Assembly (NCBI GenBank): GCA_002408725.1
Contig: DHTR01000091.1
Coordinates: 5,302 to 21,044, forward strand
Length of the DNA stretch: 15,743 nt
Direction: 5' to 3'
Origin: Pelotomaculum sp. UBA5255
Lineage (GTDB): Bacteria > Bacillota > Desulfotomaculia > Desulfotomaculales > Pelotomaculaceae
Shown here in pieces: positions 12,835 to 15,743 of this stretch. The notes under the pieces were generated by a model that searched no databases, was not told the origin of the DNA, and saw nothing but the letters and a program-made list of their open reading frames with translations. A program made the translations under genes and the position numbers. The first letter of the stretch is position 1, and each line of letters begins with the position of its first letter.

Positions 12835-13554
12835 TTAAACAATAAAACCCAGGCTTAAGATCGCCAGGAAACCGGTGAGCATGCCCAGGTAGGCCAGGGG
12901 TTTGTTGCCTCGGCGTGATTCCGGGGCCAGCTCGCCCAGTACAATGTAGGTCATGGCGCCGGCGGCGAAGGCCAGAAGCAATCCGATAAAAGTACGGGAA
13001 GCTTCCACAAGAATCAGTCCGAAAAAAGTGCCCAAGGGGGTAACCAGGCTAATCAGGGCATTGATTGCCAGCACCCGTCCCGCGCTGGAACCGCCGTACC
13101 TGAGGGGAGCGGCGGTTGCCATCCCTTCAGGAATATTGTGGAGGCCAATGGCGATAACCAGGATGGGCCCCAGTTTTTCTGCAGCTGCGAACCCTGCTGC
13201 AATGGCAAAGCCCTCCGGGAGGTCATGCAGGGCGATCCCCAGGGCAATCAGGTAGCCCATTTTCAGGTAATCTCTCCCCCTGAGAGAGGTTGGCGACAAC
13301 AGATTCAGCAGCAGATCCAGGGCGGCCATCAAGAGGGTCCCCCCCAGAAAACCGATAAGGGCAGTCAGCGGGTTTCCGTACTGGAGGGAAGAAGGGAGTA
13401 GATCGCAAAGGATGACGGCAGCCATAATGCCCGATGCGAGTCCCAGCATGAGGGAAATGGTGCCGGGGCGCAGGCGGCCGCAGGCGATTACCAGCAGTGC
13501 CCCCAGGCATGTTCCCAGACCGGCGATTAGCCCCAGCAGCACAATACTTCCCAC
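12835..13554 (-). CDS. ZIP-family divalent metal transporter
   Basis: The 239-residue integral membrane protein has about eight transmembrane helices. The two metal-binding helices carry the family signatures HDLPEGFAIA (about 110-119) and HNIPEGMATA (about 139-148), with a further Glu in YIVLGELAPES near 208. ZIP proteins move Zn2+, Fe2+ or Mn2+ into the cytoplasm; the pattern is closest to the ZupT/GufA-like bacterial branch. The usual His-rich loop is absent. GTG 13554 is preferred, with AAGGCGG at about 13564-13570 upstream; TTG 13572 would add six residues but has no clear ribosome binding site. It stands alone on the minus strand and converges on topB across two hairpins. No metal-regulator operator was recognised. 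Confidence 0.9.
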   Translation of the reverse strand: MGSIVLLGLIAGLGTCLGALLVIACGRLRPGTISLMLGLASGIMAAVILCDLLPSSLQYGNPLTALIGFLGGTLLMAALDLLLNLLSPTSLRGRDYLKMGYLIALGIALHDLPEGFAIAAGFAAAEKLGPILVIAIGLHNIPEGMATAAPLRYGGSSAGRVLAINALISLVTPLGTFFGLILVEASRTFIGLLLAFAAGAMTYIVLGELAPESRRGNKPLAYLGMLTGFLAILSLGFIV

Positions 13555-13689
13555 TGTTCCACCCGCCTTCAACCGATGTTTTCTTGATCGATCTTATTAG
13601 ACGGTATAGAACGCTAGACCAAAAAGATACGGCTGCAAGGGTTCCTGGATTTTCTCTTACCCTTCTTACAAAAACTTATTTTATAACAA

Positions 13690-13718
13690 TTGTATATAAA
13701 GTCTAATTTTGGTATAGT
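13690..13718 (+). promoter_or_regulatory. Sigma-A-like promoter 1 of the DUF488 operon
   Basis: TTGTAT at 13690-13695, a 17-bp spacer, and TATAGT at 13713-13718. It lies in AT-rich DNA, where chance matches are common, but the spacing is ideal. Confidence 0.45.
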
Positions 13719-13758
13719 TTTCTTGGGGACAAATTTCGTAATTTTCACTCGCTCATTA

Positions 13759-13786
13759 TTGTTGGGTATTTAATGGTTTATATAAA
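13759..13786 (+). promoter_or_regulatory. Sigma-A-like promoter 2 of the DUF488 operon
   Basis: TTGTTG at 13759-13764, a 16-bp spacer, and TATAAA at 13781-13786, some 45 bases before the first start codon. Confidence 0.35.
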
Positions 13787-13831
13787 ATTGTGGCATAATT
13801 ATGATATAAAATCACAAAGGAAATGATAGTC

Positions 13832-14485
13832 ATGAGTAAGATTTACACAATCGGTCACTCGTCACATAAAATAGAATTCTTTTTGAACCTATTGAAGAGT
13901 AATAATATTAACTGTTTGGTTGATGTTAGGAGTATGCCTTATTCAAAATATACGCCTCAGTTCAATGTTAATGGGCTTAAAAGGTTTTTAAATAGTAATG
14001 GGCTTCATTATATGTTTTTGGGTGAGGAGCTTGGAGCAAGGCGCGAGGATAGAAGCCTTTACACTATAGAAGGATATTTGGATTTCGAAAAAGTTAGCAA
14101 AACCCATTTATTTAATTTGGGTATTGAAAGGATTGAAACAGGTATTGAAAAAGGCTGCCATATTGCTTTGATGTGTGCGGAAAAGGACCCTATTGACTGT
14201 CACAGAAGCATATTGGTTGCCAGGGAGTTCCATAAACTGAATTATAGTGTTAATAATATACTTGAAAACGGTAAAATTCAAACTCAAGAAGATCTTGAAA
14301 AAAGATTGCTAGATATGTATTTCCCTGACAGGATGCAGCTAACCCTATTTGATGTTGAAGAAAGAAAAAGTGATTCAGAATTGATAGAACAGGCATATAG
14401 ATTGAGAAACAAGGATATGGGCTACAGCATTGCAGAGGAGAAGGAGAATATACCTAATGAAGTTATTTACCATAGGTTTTACTAA
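13832..14485 (+). CDS. DUF488 domain protein, long form
   Basis: The 217-residue protein carries the DUF488 landmarks: TIGHSSH (6-12), LVDVRSMPYSKY (29-40), FNVNGLKRFL with LHYMFLGEELGAR (44-70), and MCAEKDPIDCHRSILVA (114-130) with the conserved Cys115, Glu117, Cys123, His124 and Arg125. Residues from about 150 are a C-terminal extension (DMYFPDRMQLTLFDVEE) with a charged tail. The family's biochemical role is unsettled; the conserved Cys/Glu/CHR site suggests an enzyme. ATG 13832 is chosen because AAAGG at 13816-13820 is far too close to ATG 13823. The last 29 bases overlap the next gene. The DNA is much richer in A+T than upstream genes, suggesting transfer. First gene of a three-gene operon. 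Confidence 0.88.
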   Translation: MSKIYTIGHSSHKIEFFLNLLKSNNINCLVDVRSMPYSKYTPQFNVNGLKRFLNSNGLHYMFLGEELGARREDRSLYTIEGYLDFEKVSKTHLFNLGIERIETGIEKGCHIALMCAEKDPIDCHRSILVAREFHKLNYSVNNILENGKIQTQEDLEKRLLDMYFPDRMQLTLFDVEERKSDSELIEQAYRLRNKDMGYSIAEEKENIPNEVIYHRFY

Positions 14486-14906
14486 AAAAACTGCCAGGGA
14501 TTTTTTTGCATTGCTAAAGAATAACCGAATTAAGAAGGTTGTTGATATAAGGTTGAACAACGCCTCTCAGCTGGCAGGATTTTCCAAGGGGGAGGATCTT
14601 AAATTTTTTTTAAATGAATTTTGCAATATACAATACGTTCACGATACTGATTTAGCCCCAAATAAAAAATTACTTGATGACTATAAAAATAAAAAAATAA
14701 CTTGGCTACAATATGAGCAATATTTTAACAATCTTTTGGACGAAAGAGATATAATAAGCAGGCTTGATCAGAATTTTAACAAGGGTTTCGATGGCATTTG
14801 TCTTCTTTGCAGTGAAGCAACAGCTGCTCAATGTCACAGAAGATTAGTAGCGGAATATATCAAGCGAAGCTACTCTAATCTGGATATAGATATAATTCAT
14901 ATATAA
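14457..14906 (+). CDS. DUF488 domain protein, short form
   Basis: This 149-residue second DUF488 protein is distinct from its neighbour: FTIGFTKKTARDFF at the N-terminus (Phe replaces His in the usual GHS), KVVDIRLNNASQLAGF (27-42), LKFFL, and GICLLCSEATAAQCHRRLVAEYI (113-135) keeping the Cys-x-Glu and CHR core. It lacks the C-terminal extension. ATG 14457 has AAGGAG at 14441-14446; an in-frame TTG 14430 is upstream of that site and is rejected. Overlap by 29 bases with the preceding gene implies translational coupling, and perhaps a heteromeric complex of two unequal DUF488 subunits. Very AT-rich. Confidence 0.85.
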   Translation: MKLFTIGFTKKTARDFFALLKNNRIKKVVDIRLNNASQLAGFSKGEDLKFFLNEFCNIQYVHDTDLAPNKKLLDDYKNKKITWLQYEQYFNNLLDERDIISRLDQNFNKGFDGICLLCSEATAAQCHRRLVAEYIKRSYSNLDIDIIHI

Positions 14907-14930
14907 AGCTGTTACCTGGGAGGGTGCCGG

Positions 14931-15590
14931 GTGTACAAGGATATTATCTTACTTACTACATCAAAAAAGATGGGGAATCTTTGTATTGCAGGGGTAGAAA
15001 AAGAAAATGGTAATTGGGTTAGAATAATTTCAGAAGATGATGAAATTAAACATGCCGTTACTGCTAAAGATGCAAGGTATAAAGACGGAAGTTTCCCTCA
15101 AATAATGGATGTAATAAGAGTTAAATGCAAAGGCCATAACCCAAGTTACTATCAGCCTGAAAATTATGTACTCGACAATTCATTTTGTTGGAAGAAACTA
15201 GGTAGATCTAGCATTAAAGAACTGTTAAGAATACACCCAGCAGAAAATAAGCCTTATATTTTTTATAATACTGATAAATGTATCGATGGTGTTTCTGTCA
15301 AAGGTTTAAAAGATGGAGATAAGTATTCACTGATTCTGATACTATCTAAAGATGTTTGTATACATGTAAGGCGGTGGCCTGAAAGAAAACGGGTAACAAT
15401 GAGTTTTACCTATAACGGAAATCGTTATAGGTATGTACCTATTACAGATATAGAATTTGAAAACACTTTTTTACAATATCCTGAGGTAAATCATAAATTA
15501 AAAGAAAAATGTTTGCTTGTTGTAAGTTTGGGAGATTTGCATACAGATAGAAAACATTACAAACTAATTGCAAAAGTACTAAATATATAG
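14931..15590 (+). CDS. Dual-OB-fold-like protein of the DUF488 operon
   Basis: The 219-residue soluble protein starts at GTG 14931 with GGGAGGG at 14918-14924, 24 bases after the second DUF488 gene. The pattern NLCIAGVEKENGNWVRIIS (16-34), PQIMDVIRV (56-64), YYQPENYVLDN (73-83) and the closing CLLVVSLGDLH ... YKLIAKVL matches what I recall of proteins named dual OB domain-containing, predicted to have two OB-type barrels that could bind nucleic acid or nucleotides. The assignment is from memory of the motif, not from a search. Codon use is AT-rich like the two DUF488 genes. A terminator follows at 15644, so the operon ends here. Confidence 0.7.
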   Translation: MYKDIILLTTSKKMGNLCIAGVEKENGNWVRIISEDDEIKHAVTAKDARYKDGSFPQIMDVIRVKCKGHNPSYYQPENYVLDNSFCWKKLGRSSIKELLRIHPAENKPYIFYNTDKCIDGVSVKGLKDGDKYSLILILSKDVCIHVRRWPERKRVTMSFTYNGNRYRYVPITDIEFENTFLQYPEVNHKLKEKCLLVVSLGDLHTDRKHYKLIAKVLNI

Positions 15591-15643
15591 TAGGTTGGTT
15601 AATCAAAATATTGCATAATCCACGCACTCTTGCAGCAAGTTTT

Positions 15644-15665
15644 ATCATCCCGGATGATGGTTTTT
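15644..15665 (+). terminator. Terminator of the DUF488 operon
   Basis: ATCATC / GATGAT with a CCG loop is followed by GG and five T. The remaining 78 bases to the window end hold no recognisable gene. Confidence 0.7.
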
Positions 15666-15743
15666 CGTAACTACTCAGGCTACCCACCTGGGGCTTAAAA
15701 ATAAAGCATTTGCACCCAAGATCGGTAGGCCATACGCCAAATT

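Noticed and set aside
12569..12845. Two overlapping small plus-strand frames after topB
   Set aside because: They run through hairpins and palindromes, lack ribosome binding sites, and have unlike-gene composition.
15442..15687. 81-codon minus-strand frame at the right end
   Set aside because: Most of it is antisense to the dual-OB-like gene and the rest covers its terminator. Its beginning looks somewhat protein-like, but there is too little sequence to call a remnant.

Overview
The window looks like chromosomal DNA of an endospore-forming Firmicute, most likely a Clostridia-class relative of Desulfotomaculum/Pelotomaculum. The evidence is a sporulation protease (YabG), two SPOCS (DUF3794) spore-envelope proteins, AGGAGG-type ribosome binding sites, GTG/TTG starts, a cyclic-di-AMP riboswitch, and several promoters that fit the mother-cell sigma-K pattern (AC, 16-17 bp, CATAnnnTA). 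The family-level placement is inferred from gene style, not from a marker gene.

Positions 1-9300 are a sporulation-flavoured block. It holds yabG, a cytoplasmic-type trypsin-like protease, an unrecognised 138-aa protein, and a small protein with nine glycines spaced exactly four residues apart. A c-di-AMP (ydaO/yuaA) riboswitch then leads a secreted protein with two CAP/SCP domains. Next come a triple-SPOCS plus LysM protein resembling SipL/SpoVID, and a second protein with a SPOCS-like N-terminus, a His-rich loop and a C-terminal beta-sandwich-like domain. A YbaB/EbfC-type protein is followed by a Gly/Leu/Pro-rich partner. Convergent to these are two small paralogous genes on the minus strand, behind an excellent sigma-K-like promoter. 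YabG is known in other spore formers to process coat proteins, so its presence beside SPOCS proteins is coherent.

Positions 9300-13600 are housekeeping or accessory. They hold a 340-bp gene-poor stretch with an 18/20-identical direct repeat, a YdcZ-type membrane protein, topoisomerase III (topB) and a ZIP metal transporter on the minus strand. The topB reading frame can only be complete if it starts at an ATT codon. Strong hairpins and GTGTCAAG-containing REP-like palindromes lie on both sides of topB.

Positions 13600-15743 change abruptly to AT-rich DNA. They carry a compact, translationally coupled three-gene operon of two different DUF488 proteins and a protein resembling the dual-OB-fold family. 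Two sigma-A-like promoters precede it and an intrinsic terminator closes it. It looks horizontally acquired and is the best candidate in the window for an undescribed system. No tRNA, rRNA, CRISPR array or intact insertion sequence was seen.
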